A model generated the notes under the pieces. It did no database searches. It was not told where the DNA came from and saw only the letters and a program-made list of their open reading frames with translations. A stretch of 64,000 nt of DNA from Mycolicibacterium hodleri (GTDB taxonomy: Bacteria > Actinomycetota > Actinomycetes > Mycobacteriales > Mycobacteriaceae), in assembly GCF_025822245.1 (NCBI RefSeq), contig NZ_JACKTL010000013.1, positions 1-64,000 on the forward strand. The letters are read 5' to 3'. A program made the position numbers and the translations under genes. Shown piece by piece: positions 56,868-64,000 of the stretch. How positions within the stretch are numbered: position 1 is the first letter of the stretch; every line of letters begins with the position of its first letter.

Positions 56868-57926
56868 ATGGTCGACACCTTTCACGACACCGGATACCGG
56901 GGCTTCGCAAGCGACAACTACGCCGGCGTCCATCCCGAGGTGCTCGACGCGCTGGCCAAGGCCAACGGCGGACATCAGGTCGCCTACGGCGGGGACGCGT
57001 ACACCGACCGGCTCAACGAGGTCGTCCGAGCCGAGTTCGGTGACGCCGCCGAGGCCTTCCCGGTGTTCAACGGCACCGGCGCGAACGTCGTCGCGTTGAC
57101 GGCCATGATGCCGCGCTGGGGCGCGGTGGTCTCCAGCGAGACCGCACACGTCAACACCGACGAGGGCGGCGCACCCGAACGGGTCAGCGGCCTCAAGCTC
57201 CTCACCGTGCCGACACCGGACGGCAAGCTCGTGCCGGAGCTGGTCGCGAAGCAGGCCTGGGGGTGGGGCGACGAGCACCGCGCCCAGCCCCTGACCGTCA
57301 GCATCACCCAGACCACCGAACTGGGCACGCTGTACACCCCCGCGGAGGTTCGGGCGATCGCCGACTTCGCCCACGGTCACGGCATGGCCCTGCACATGGA
57401 CGGCGCCCGCATCTGGAACGCGGCCGCCGCTCTCGGCGTGCCGTTCCGCGCGTTCACCTCCGACGCCGGAGTCGACGTCGTCAGCTTCGGCGGCACCAAG
57501 AACGGGCTGCTGGGCGCCGAAGCCGTGGTCGTCGTCGACCCGGCCCGCGTCGAGGGCATGCCGTATCTGCGCAAGCTGAGCATGCAGCTGGCCAGCAAGA
57601 TGCGCTTCACCAGCGCGCAACTGCTCGCGCTGTTCGACGACGAGCTGGGTCTGCGCTCGGCCGCGCACGCCAACGCCATGGCCGCCCGGCTACGCGGTGC
57701 GCTCGACGACGATCCGGTCGCCGGCCTGTCCTTCAGCCAGGCGACCGAGGCCAACGCGGTGTTCGCGGTGCTGCCCAACGACGCGGCCGACCGCATCCGG
57801 GAGCGCGTGCGGTTCTACGACTGGGATCGGGCCGCCGGGCAGGTGCGCTGGATGTGCTCGTGGGACACCACGGAGGCCGACGTCGACGGATTCGTCACGG
57901 TCATCCGCGAGGAGCTCGGCGGTTAG
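56868..57926 (+). CDS. Low-specificity L-threonine aldolase (beta-eliminating lyase family)
   Basis: A 352-residue PLP enzyme. The start FASDNYAGVHPEVLDAL, the stacking His in SSETAHVNTDE and the PLP lysine in FGGTKNG are the family marks; LHMDGARIWNAA holds the Asp to the pyridine nitrogen. It splits threonine or allo-threonine into glycine and acetaldehyde. The ATG at 56868 is the first in frame after the divergent gene region. It ends 9 bp before the MsAcT-like gene, so they are probably co-transcribed. Confidence 0.88.
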   Translation: MVDTFHDTGYRGFASDNYAGVHPEVLDALAKANGGHQVAYGGDAYTDRLNEVVRAEFGDAAEAFPVFNGTGANVVALTAMMPRWGAVVSSETAHVNTDEGGAPERVSGLKLLTVPTPDGKLVPELVAKQAWGWGDEHRAQPLTVSITQTTELGTLYTPAEVRAIADFAHGHGMALHMDGARIWNAAAALGVPFRAFTSDAGVDVVSFGGTKNGLLGAEAVVVVDPARVEGMPYLRKLSMQLASKMRFTSAQLLALFDDELGLRSAAHANAMAARLRGALDDDPVAGLSFSQATEANAVFAVLPNDAADRIRERVRFYDWDRAAGQVRWMCSWDTTEADVDGFVTVIREELGG

Positions 57927-57935
57927 GTTGAGGGC

Positions 57936-58592
57936 ATGACGGTCAAGACGGTGATGTGCTTCGGTGATTCGCTGACGTGGGGCTGGGTGCCGGCAGAGGA
58001 GACCGCGCCCACCACGCGGTTCCCTCGCGACGTGCGCTGGACGGGCGTGCTCGCCGACGCGCTCGGCGAGGACTACGCGGTGGTCGAGGAGGGCCTCAGC
58101 GCGCGCACCACGAACGTCGACGACCCCACCGACCCGCGGCTCAACGGCGCGGCGCACCTGCCGATCGCGCTCGCCAGCCACCTGCCCCTGGACCTGGTGA
58201 TCCTGATGCTCGGCACCAACGACACCAAGGCGTACTTCAACCGGACACCGTTCGACATCGCCACCGGCATGTCGGTGCTCGCCGCGCAGGTACTCGGCTC
58301 CGCGGGCGGCGTCGGCACCGTGTATCCGGCGCCGAAGGTCCTGGTCGTCGCCCCGCCGCCGTTGGCCTCGATGCCCGACCCGTGGTTCCAGATGACCTTC
58401 GACGGCGGGCAGCAAAAATCTGCACAGCTGGCGGACGCCTATGGCGCGCTGTGCGCGTACATGAAGATCCCGTTCTTCGACGCGGGTTCGGTGATCGGCA
58501 CCGACGGCAGCGACGGGGTGCACTTCACCGAACGCAACAACCGCGATCTGGGCGCCGCGCTAGCCGACGAGGTGCGGCGAATCCTGCAGTGA
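57936..58592 (+). CDS. SGNH esterase/acyltransferase, MsAcT-like
   Basis: A 218-residue SGNH hydrolase very similar to M. smegmatis MsAcT, an arylesterase known for acyl transfer to alcohols in water. The catalytic Ser is S12 in FGDSLTWGWVP, and D193 and H196 lie in DGSDGVHF. GEGLSARTTN-type EEGLSARTTNVDD and MLGTNDTKAYF match as well. MsAcT forms an octamer with a hydrophobic channel. No signal peptide is seen, so it is cytoplasmic. It overlaps the histidine kinase gene tail-to-tail by 33 bp. Confidence 0.92.
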   Translation: MTVKTVMCFGDSLTWGWVPAEETAPTTRFPRDVRWTGVLADALGEDYAVVEEGLSARTTNVDDPTDPRLNGAAHLPIALASHLPLDLVILMLGTNDTKAYFNRTPFDIATGMSVLAAQVLGSAGGVGTVYPAPKVLVVAPPPLASMPDPWFQMTFDGGQQKSAQLADAYGALCAYMKIPFFDAGSVIGTDGSDGVHFTERNNRDLGAALADEVRRILQ

Positions 58593-59735
58593 GGGTGCGG
58601 GTGACGGCCCGGACTCGACGCCCCGCGGCAGGGACACGGTGAAGGTGGTCCCCTGGCCCAGCCCCCGGCTGTCGGCCCTGATGCTGCCACCGTGGCCGTC
58701 GACGAGTGCCTTGGCGATGGCCAAGCCGATGCCGGCGCCGCCGTGCACCCGGTCGCGCGCCGCGTCCACCCGGTAGAAGCGGTCGAAGAGGTGGGGCAGA
58801 TGCTCGGGCGAGACGCCGTCGCCGGTGTCGGACACCACCACCGTCGCGTCGCCGTGGTTCGCCCGGGCCCCGATCACGACGGAGCCTCCGGTCGGCGTGT
58901 GCCGCAGGGCGTTCTCCAGCAGGTTGGCCAGCACCTGCCCGAGGCGTTCCGGATCCGCCCACACGTCGGGAAGGTCTGCGGCCGTCGTCGCGGTGAGGGT
59001 CACGCCCTTGGCGCGGTAACGGGGTTCCCACACCGTGGTCGCGGTGGCTACGAGGCGCGCGATCGAGGTCCATCGTGCGTCGATCGTGCGGGCCCGGTGC
59101 TCGGCGTCGGACAAGGCGGCTACGTCCTTGCTGAGCCGCGTCAGTCGCCGTGACTGATCGCGCAGGACCGCGATGGCGTCGTCGTCGAGCGACTTCACAC
59201 CGTCTTCGAGCGCCTCCAGATAGGCCTCGACGATCGCGACCGGCGTCCGCATCTCGTGGGCGAGGTCCGCGAGCATCTGACGGCGACTGTGCTCGACGCG
59301 CCCGAGGCTGTGCGCCATGGTGTTGAAGGCCACCGCGATCTCGTCGAACTCCCTTCCCAAACGCGGCGCGCCGACCCGAAAGTCGTAGCGGCCGTCGGCG
59401 ATCACCGTTGCGGCGTGCGCGAGTTCGGTGGCAGAGCGGTAGACCCGCCGACTGAGGTACCAACTCAGCGCGAGGGCGGCGGCGACGGAGACCAGCAGCG
59501 CCGTCCCCAACGATGCGGCGGTCGCCCTCTCGAACGCCCGCTGGTAGGGGTGGTCGCCCGCGGCGCCCGGTTGGACCGCGGCCTCCATCAGACGCCGGAA
59601 CATCGGCGGACCGACGAGCGCGGCGACCAGCGTGGCCGTGACGAAGCTCGCCACGATCACCACCGAGTTCACCGCAACCAGCCGCGTCCTGATGCCGAAT
59701 CGGGAGGCGTTGTGCGGAAAGGACTTCGACGGCAT
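58560..59735 (-). CDS. Sensor histidine kinase
   Basis: A 391-residue membrane kinase. Two membrane helices (about 18-41 and 74-94) flank a short extracellular loop of about 30 residues. HAMP follows (about 95-147), then the phospho-acceptor H160 in DLAHEMRTPV. The ATP-binding domain has N-box NLLENALRHTP, DTGDGV and GIGLAIAK. The short sensor loop suggests a membrane or intramolecular signal instead of a bulky ligand. It follows the response regulator gene by 2 bp. Confidence 0.93.
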   Translation of the reverse strand: MPSKSFPHNASRFGIRTRLVAVNSVVIVASFVTATLVAALVGPPMFRRLMEAAVQPGAAGDHPYQRAFERATAASLGTALLVSVAAALALSWYLSRRVYRSATELAHAATVIADGRYDFRVGAPRLGREFDEIAVAFNTMAHSLGRVEHSRRQMLADLAHEMRTPVAIVEAYLEALEDGVKSLDDDAIAVLRDQSRRLTRLSKDVAALSDAEHRARTIDARWTSIARLVATATTVWEPRYRAKGVTLTATTAADLPDVWADPERLGQVLANLLENALRHTPTGGSVVIGARANHGDATVVVSDTGDGVSPEHLPHLFDRFYRVDAARDRVHGGAGIGLAIAKALVDGHGGSIRADSRGLGQGTTFTVSLPRGVESGPSPAPSLQDSPHLVG

Positions 59736-59737
59736 GG

Positions 59738-60460
59738 TCAGCCCCTGCCCATTCGATAGCCCACTCCGCGGACCGTCGTGACGTACCGCATCGGGTCGTC
59801 GCAGAGTTTGCGACGCAGATGTCCGACGTGCACGTCGACGATGTTGTCACTGCCCACCCAGGTGTCACCCCAGACGATCTCGATGAGCTGCCGCCTGCCG
59901 AGGACCTTCCCGGGCCGCGACGAGAGAGCGTCGAGAAGGTCGAATTCCGTTCGCGTCAGTACGATCTCGGCATCGTCGATGCGCACTTCCCGCCCCTCGA
60001 CGTCGATGCTCAGGTCACCGATCTGACGGGGCGGCTTGCCCGCGTGGACGAACTCCGACCCCTCCCGCGACGTCCGGCGAGGCCGTCGCAGCATCGCCTG
60101 GATGCGGGCGACCAGCTCCCGCGGGCTGAATGGCTTGGTGATGTAGTCGTCCGCGCCGACCGACAGGCCGACGACGGTGTCGACCTCGGTGTCGCGGGCG
60201 GTCAACATGATGACGTAGGCGTCGGAGAAGATCCGCAGCCGACGGCACACCTCGAAGCCGTCGATGCCGGGCAGCCCCACGTCAAGGACCACCACGTCGG
60301 GGTCGACGCTGCCCGCCAGGGACAGCGCCTGTCCGCCGTCGTGGGCGGCGTGCACCTCGAAGCCGTCGCGCCTCAGATAGCTGCCGACCACCTCGGTCAG
60401 GGCCACTTCGTCGTCGACGATCAGGGCCCGACGACTCGGTACTCCGGTGGGGTCGTTCAC
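59738..60460 (-). CDS. OmpR-family response regulator
   Basis: A 240-residue regulator. The receiver domain has VDDE, the phosphorylated D60 in VVVLDVGLPG, and K in TKPF. The C-terminal winged helix has LTRTEFDLLDALSSRPGKVL, the VDVHVGHLRRKL recognition helix and VRGVGYRMG. The GTG at 60460 is preceded by GGAGAC; longer in-frame starts up to 60583 run into the promoter region. It heads the two-component operon and is divergent from a small exported protein gene 140 bp away, a likely target. Confidence 0.92.
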   Translation of the reverse strand: MNDPTGVPSRRALIVDDEVALTEVVGSYLRRDGFEVHAAHDGGQALSLAGSVDPDVVVLDVGLPGIDGFEVCRRLRIFSDAYVIMLTARDTEVDTVVGLSVGADDYITKPFSPRELVARIQAMLRRPRRTSREGSEFVHAGKPPRQIGDLSIDVEGREVRIDDAEIVLTRTEFDLLDALSSRPGKVLGRRQLIEIVWGDTWVGSDNIVDVHVGHLRRKLCDDPMRYVTTVRGVGYRMGRG

Positions 60461-60600
60461 GTCTCCATGATGCACCGCGGGAAATCGGCGGGCCGCGATC
60501 GTTAACGAATCTTCAGAAAGCAACCAAGGAACCGTCGTCTCGGTACCCGAGAGTGAAGGCATCCCGGCAGAGACCGGGTCCACTCACGAGGAGATCCGAC

Positions 60601-60807
60601 ATGAGAATCACCGCCAAGCGCATCGTTCCGGGATTGGCCGTTGGCTTCGTCGCCGCCGCAATGGCCTTGGCGCCGGTCGCCGGCGCTGACACCAGTCCGC
60701 TGCTGCCCTTCGGGACCATGCCGCAGGTGAAGACGAACCTGAACCTGCAGACCTCGAACCACGACGAACTCGACACCACCAACGGCTCGCTCGACTTGCC
60801 GTTCTGA
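60601..60807 (+). CDS. Small exported protein
   Basis: A 68-residue protein with a signal peptide (about 1-29, ending VAGADTS), leaving a mature part of only 39 residues. That part contains a QVKTNLNLQTSNHDELD segment and no Cys. The ATG has GAGGAGATC upstream. It is the first gene facing the two-component system, and its stop lies 1 bp before the peroxidase ATG, so the two are linked. No family is recognised; it may be a periplasmic partner or signal. Confidence 0.72.
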   Translation: MRITAKRIVPGLAVGFVAAAMALAPVAGADTSPLLPFGTMPQVKTNLNLQTSNHDELDTTNGSLDLPF

Positions 60808-60808
60808 C

Positions 60809-61882
60809 ATGCCGGGTCCACGGCTCAACCGTCGCGACGCCCTGCTCGGCCTCGCCGCCGCCGGCACCGTGTTGGCGGTCGGCGCGGGCGGCCTGGCGGA
60901 GGCGTCGGGCTGGTTGAACACGCGACGGTTGACCTCGTCGCGATTCGCCGACCGGTTCGAACAGGTCTACGGGCGGCACAACGGTTTTCGACGCAACCAT
61001 GCCAAGGGGCTCGCGGCGACCGGCACCTTCACCAGTAACGGCGCGGGTGCCGAGCTGTCGAAGGCGTCGGTCTTCGCACCCGGGACCGTACCGGTGACCG
61101 CGCGCTTCTCCCTGGGCGGAACCGTGCCCGACGCGGCCGACCAACCGGGAGCGGTGCGCGGGCTGGGGCTCGTGTTTCGGCTACCGCACGGCGAGCAGTG
61201 GCGCACCGCCATGATCAACCTGCCGGTCTTCCCCGACAGCACGCCGCAGGGCTTCTACGACCGCTTGCTGGCGGGCAAACCCGACCCCGCCACCGGTCAG
61301 CCCGACCCGAGCGTGATGAAGGCCTTCCTGGCGGAGCATCCCGAGACCGCCGCGGCGATGACGATCATCAAGGCGTCCCCGCCGAGTCCTGGCGTGGCGG
61401 ACAGCACCTTTCACGGGCTCAACGCGTTCATCGCGACCAACGGTGCCGGAGCGTCGGTGCCCGTGCGGTGGGCCGCCGTGCCGATGGATCCGCCCGGTGC
61501 GGCCTCCCCCACCCCCGGCGGACGCGACTACCTGTTCGACGACCTCGTCGAGCGAATGCACCGCGGCCCGGTCAGCTGGCGGCTGGTGCTGACGGTGGCC
61601 GAACCTGGCGACCCGACGCACGACGCGACGCTCCCGTGGCCGGCCGGACGACGCACCGTCGACGCCGGGGTGATCACCGTCGACGCCGTACTCACCGAGG
61701 CCGCGGGCAACGCCCGCGACGTCAACTTCGACCCGCTGGTGCTGCCCGACGGCCTCAGCCCGTCGGACGACCCGCTGCCCCAGGCCCGTTCTGCGGTCTA
61801 CGCCCGCTCGTTCGAGCGACGCACCCGAGAACCCAAGTCCCCCAGTGCAGTCGACGTCGAAAGGGTGAACCGTGACAGTTGA
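60809..61882 (+). CDS. Exported catalase-related peroxidase
   Basis: A 357-residue haem protein of the small catalase/SrpA group. RRDALLGLAAAG at residues 8-19 is a twin-arginine type signal. The distal His is H64 in RRNHAKGLAATGTF, and the proximal haem Tyr is Y331 in SAVYARSFERR. DRLLAGKPDPATGQPDPS and FHGLNAFIATN are family segments. Members act as organic peroxidases outside the cytoplasm. It overlaps the cytochrome b561 gene by 11 bp, suggesting the b561 supplies electrons. Confidence 0.9.
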   Translation: MPGPRLNRRDALLGLAAAGTVLAVGAGGLAEASGWLNTRRLTSSRFADRFEQVYGRHNGFRRNHAKGLAATGTFTSNGAGAELSKASVFAPGTVPVTARFSLGGTVPDAADQPGAVRGLGLVFRLPHGEQWRTAMINLPVFPDSTPQGFYDRLLAGKPDPATGQPDPSVMKAFLAEHPETAAAMTIIKASPPSPGVADSTFHGLNAFIATNGAGASVPVRWAAVPMDPPGAASPTPGGRDYLFDDLVERMHRGPVSWRLVLTVAEPGDPTHDATLPWPAGRRTVDAGVITVDAVLTEAAGNARDVNFDPLVLPDGLSPSDDPLPQARSAVYARSFERRTREPKSPSAVDVERVNRDS

Positions 61883-62426
61883 GGCTCCCGTCGCCGCGCC
61901 ACCGAAGTTCACCCTGGCGTCCCGGCTGCTGCACTGGTCGATGGCCGCGATGGTGATCGGCCAGTTCTTCCTCGGCGCCACGATGGTCGCCGCGCTGGCC
62001 TACTACCCGCTGCTGCTGGCGATTCACCGGGTGCTCGGCATCGTCATCCTGGTCTTCGCCGTCGTCCGGCTGGTCAACCGGCTGCGGCATCACCCACCGG
62101 CGTTCCTGACCACGATGAGTCCGCTGGAACGCAAGGTGGCGACGTGGTCCGAACGCCTGATGTACGCCCTGCTGGTGATGCAGCCCCTGGTCGGCTGGGC
62201 GCTGGTCTCGGCGTCGGGCGTGCCCGTGACCCTGCTGGGGCCGGTGCACCTGCCCGGCATCGCACCGCATGGCATCGCCGTCTACGCCGTGCTGCGCACC
62301 GCGCACACCGTGTTGGCCTACCTTCTGTTCGCGTCGTTCATCGCGCACATCTGTGCGGTCGTGTTCCACACCGTCGGGCTGCGCGACGGGTTGTTGCGGC
62401 GCATGACCATTCGCCCAGGGCGCTGA
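61872..62426 (+). CDS. Cytochrome b561 family membrane protein
   Basis: A 184-residue membrane protein with four helices and histidines placed for two b-type haems: RLLHWSMAAMV in the first helix, IHRVLGIVI in the second, RTAHTVLAYLL and IAHICAVVFH later. Such proteins pass electrons across the membrane. The GTG start lies inside the end of the peroxidase gene. Its tail-to-tail neighbour is the alpha/beta hydrolase. Coupling to the exported peroxidase is inferred from the gene order. Confidence 0.88.
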   Translation: MTVEAPVAAPPKFTLASRLLHWSMAAMVIGQFFLGATMVAALAYYPLLLAIHRVLGIVILVFAVVRLVNRLRHHPPAFLTTMSPLERKVATWSERLMYALLVMQPLVGWALVSASGVPVTLLGPVHLPGIAPHGIAVYAVLRTAHTVLAYLLFASFIAHICAVVFHTVGLRDGLLRRMTIRPGR

Positions 62427-62429
62427 CCC

Positions 62430-63308
62430 TTACGCCGTGCCCAGGGCGCGCGGCATGAAGTCGCGGATGTAGCCGCTGATTTCCTCGCCGTGGGTCTCCA
62501 GCGCGAAGTGGCCGGTGTCGAGGAGGTGGAACTCGCCGTTCGGGAAGTCCCGGTGGAACGCCTCCGCGCCGGCGACGCCGAAGATTTCGTCGTTCTTGCC
62601 CCACGTGACCAGCAGCGGCGGCTGGTAGGTGCGGAAGTACTCCTGAAACGCCGGATAGCCGTCGAGGTTGAACTGGTAGTCCCAGAAGAGCTGCAGCTGA
62701 ATCGCGTCGTTGTCCTTGCGGTCCAACCCGAACTGATCCAACAGCCAGGCCTCCGGCGCGATCCGGTCCAACCGGTCCGCCGGGACGCCGTTGGTGTACT
62801 GCCACTTGGTGGTCTCCAACGTGAACTTCTCCCGTACCTCCTCCTCGTTGGCGGCCCGGTCCTTGGCGTGGGCGAACAGGACGTCCCAGAACGGGGTGAA
62901 CCCCTCCAGATATGCGTTGCCGCTCTGGGTGATCAGCGCGGTGATCCGCTCCGGCCGGCGGCTGGCGATCCGCAGGCCGATCGGGGCGCCGTAGTCGTGG
63001 ATGTAGAGCGCGAACTTCTCCAATCCGAGATGGTCGATCAGGCCCTCGGTAATCTCGGTCAACCGGTCGAAGCTGTAGGTGAACTGCGTCGTCGTCGGCA
63101 TCGCCGAACGCCCGAAGCCGATGTGGTCCGGGGCCACCAGGTGATACTCGTCGGCCAGGGAGTCGATCAGATTGCGGAACATGTGCGAACTCGACGGAAA
63201 CCCATGCAGCAGAAGCAATGTCGGCTTCGACGGATCCCCCGCCTCGCGGTAGAACACCTCGAGGCCGTCGATCGTGGCCGTCTGGTACCGGGTGGCAAAT
63301 GCGCTCAT
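62430..63308 (-). CDS. Alpha/beta hydrolase (haloalkane dehalogenase/epoxide hydrolase-like)
   Basis: A 292-residue alpha/beta hydrolase. The oxyanion segment is LLLHGFPSSSHMFR, PDHIGFGRSAMP follows, and the nucleophile Asp lies in YIHDYGAPIGLR. The acid is in the WGKNDEIFG region and the His in DTGHFALE. The residue after the nucleophile is Tyr, not the Trp of true dehalogenases, so epoxide hydrolase or another hydrolase is more likely. The ATG at 63308 gives MSAFATRYQ; an in-frame start at 63335 is less likely. Confidence 0.83.
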   Translation of the reverse strand: MSAFATRYQTATIDGLEVFYREAGDPSKPTLLLLHGFPSSSHMFRNLIDSLADEYHLVAPDHIGFGRSAMPTTTQFTYSFDRLTEITEGLIDHLGLEKFALYIHDYGAPIGLRIASRRPERITALITQSGNAYLEGFTPFWDVLFAHAKDRAANEEEVREKFTLETTKWQYTNGVPADRLDRIAPEAWLLDQFGLDRKDNDAIQLQLFWDYQFNLDGYPAFQEYFRTYQPPLLVTWGKNDEIFGVAGAEAFHRDFPNGEFHLLDTGHFALETHGEEISGYIRDFMPRALGTA

Positions 63309-63371
63309 CGTTCTAGCCAAGCATGGACGCGGCACATTTTGTTCGAGAACGTCAATTTGGCGACGTCGCCG

Positions 63372-63734
63372 TCACAACGCGGCGGTGGTCGGCTGCAGGA
63401 CGGCGGTGGCGACGGCCTCGGAGCGGAGGTGTTCGAACTCCAGGTAGTCCGGGTCGTTGACCATGTCGACGAAGTTTTGGCGGCTGGGATAGCTCACCAG
63501 GGCCACCATGTCCCAGTCACCACCGTCTGCGGCAAGGGACGGATGCCCGACCCCCGCGTAGACGATCGTCACGCCGTAGCGCTCGTTGACCCCCGAGCTG
63601 CTGAACCGCTCGATGTACTGCATGTACTTGGCCTGGCCGCCTGGCGCGAACCGGATCAGGTTCAGCATCACCACGGGGCCGTTCGGGTCGGCGGCCAGGA
63701 ACCGGTCGAGACGAGATACATCCAATGCGGACAT
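63372..63734 (-). CDS. DUF1330 domain protein
   Basis: A 120-residue ferredoxin-like (dimeric alpha/beta barrel) protein. Family marks are VVMLNLIRFAPGG, QYIERFSS, VGHPSLAADGGDWDMVALVSYPS and FVDMVNDPDYLE. Members resemble small monooxygenases or isomerases, but no cofactor motif is present. It is divergent from a TetR gene with a shared inverted repeat, so the TetR protein probably controls it. Confidence 0.85.
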   Translation of the reverse strand: MSALDVSRLDRFLAADPNGPVVMLNLIRFAPGGQAKYMQYIERFSSSGVNERYGVTIVYAGVGHPSLAADGGDWDMVALVSYPSRQNFVDMVNDPDYLEFEHLRSEAVATAVLQPTTAAL

Positions 63735-63755
63735 GAGGTAAGTCCCTTCGTAGTT

Positions 63756-63787
63756 ACTTGCTGTACGTCACGCAACATACAGTTGGT
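63756..63787. promoter_or_regulatory. Candidate TetR operator
   Basis: An imperfect 32-bp inverted repeat centred at 63771/63772 has inner arms CTGTA (63761-63765) and TACAG (63778-63782). 10 of 16 positions pair. It lies in the 91-bp gap between the DUF1330 gene and the divergent TetR gene. Confidence 0.5.
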
Positions 63788-63825
63788 GTCCGACAACCGC
63801 GAGACGCGCGGGGGATGATGACCCG

Positions 63826-64000
63826 ATGACCGAAGTGCGCTCGGTTCGCCGCACGCAGGCCGAACGCCGCGCCGAGACCCGGCGCCGCGTGCTCGACGCC
63901 GCAACGTCCCTGGTCGCGACCCACGGATCGCGGGCCGTCTCCTTGGCGGCCGTCGGCGAGGCTGCGGGCTACAGCCGAGGCATCGTCAACCATCACTTCG
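63826..64000 (+). CDS. TetR-family transcriptional regulator (3' end beyond window)
   Basis: The first 58 codons of a TetR regulator. The helix-turn-helix is complete: RRAETRRRVLDAATSLVATHG, then VSLAAVGEAAGYSRGIVNHHF. The ligand domain lies beyond the right edge, so no ligand can be proposed. It is divergent from the DUF1330 gene and probably represses it and itself through the inverted repeat between them. The ATG at 63826 gives MTEVRSVRRTQAERR. Confidence 0.88.
   Translation, partial: MTEVRSVRRTQAERRAETRRRVLDAATSLVATHGSRAVSLAAVGEAAGYSRGIVNHHF

Noticed and set aside
54162..57668. Molybdenum hydroxylase read as a 1168-residue protein
   Set aside because: The extra N-terminal part lies opposite threonine aldolase and across the 2Fe-2S gene; the GTG at 56306 gives a normal family length.

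Overview
The window looks like chromosomal DNA of a rapidly growing mycobacterium (Mycolicibacterium/Mycobacterium). It is high-GC throughout. Many products have close recognisable counterparts in M. tuberculosis or M. smegmatis: dnaX, the Rv3722c aspartate aminotransferase, an Rv3723-like membrane protein, PepA, the PolD/LigC repair enzymes, LpqH, MspA-type porins, KasB, a HadC-like dehydratase, PknH-sensor lipoproteins and an MsAcT-like acyltransferase. Family names and ortholog links come from recall of sequence motifs, not from a database search.

Layout. 1-5.9 kb is a core segment: dnaX (cut by the left edge), aspartate aminotransferase, 4.5S SRP RNA, tRNA-Ser(GGA), a membrane protein, a PepA-like protease and small exported or membrane proteins. 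6.0-6.9 kb holds two divergent gene remnants, a GH13 glucosidase and its likely LacI regulator, both missing their 5' halves. 7.0-13.8 kb is a DNA repair island (PolD, LigC, LigC paralog) interrupted by a TPP-riboswitch-controlled ykoEDC thiamine/HMP transporter and a small P-loop kinase. 14.2-24.2 kb is the most distinctive block. It has a B12-dependent diol dehydratase (large and medium subunits fused), its small subunit and its reactivase, then an APC permease, and divergent from these a class III aminotransferase, an APH-type kinase, an SDR and a GntR regulator. The second half resembles the enzyme set I recall from mycobacterial RMM microcompartment loci, but no shell genes are present here.

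24.2-34.3 kb carries gluQ, an unusual amino-acid ABC transporter with two tandem substrate-binding domains fused to the permease, two flavin oxidoreductases, a tgt-P450 overlapping pair and a haloalkane dehalogenase-like hydrolase. 34.4-43.5 kb is a mixed region: LpqH, GNAT, crotonase, DUF2071, DUF3072, CDGSH, a ferritin-like protein, an aldo/keto reductase, an arginase-fold protein that lacks one metal motif, and exported proteins including two tandem MspA-type porins.

43.8-49.9 kb contains envelope and lipid genes: a PknH-sensor lipoprotein, a PASTA-like protein, a KasB-like/HadC-like pair outside the usual FAS-II operon, a thiolase and an SDR. 49.9-64 kb has a second PolD, an aldehyde dehydrogenase, a Bcr/CflA efflux pump with a divergent MarR, a two-subunit molybdenum hydroxylase, threonine aldolase, the MsAcT-like esterase, and a two-component system. 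The two-component system faces a small exported peptide, a Tat-type catalase-related peroxidase and a cytochrome b561. Next come an alpha/beta hydrolase, a DUF1330 protein and a TetR regulator cut by the right edge. I see no phage, IS element, CRISPR array or origin of replication.
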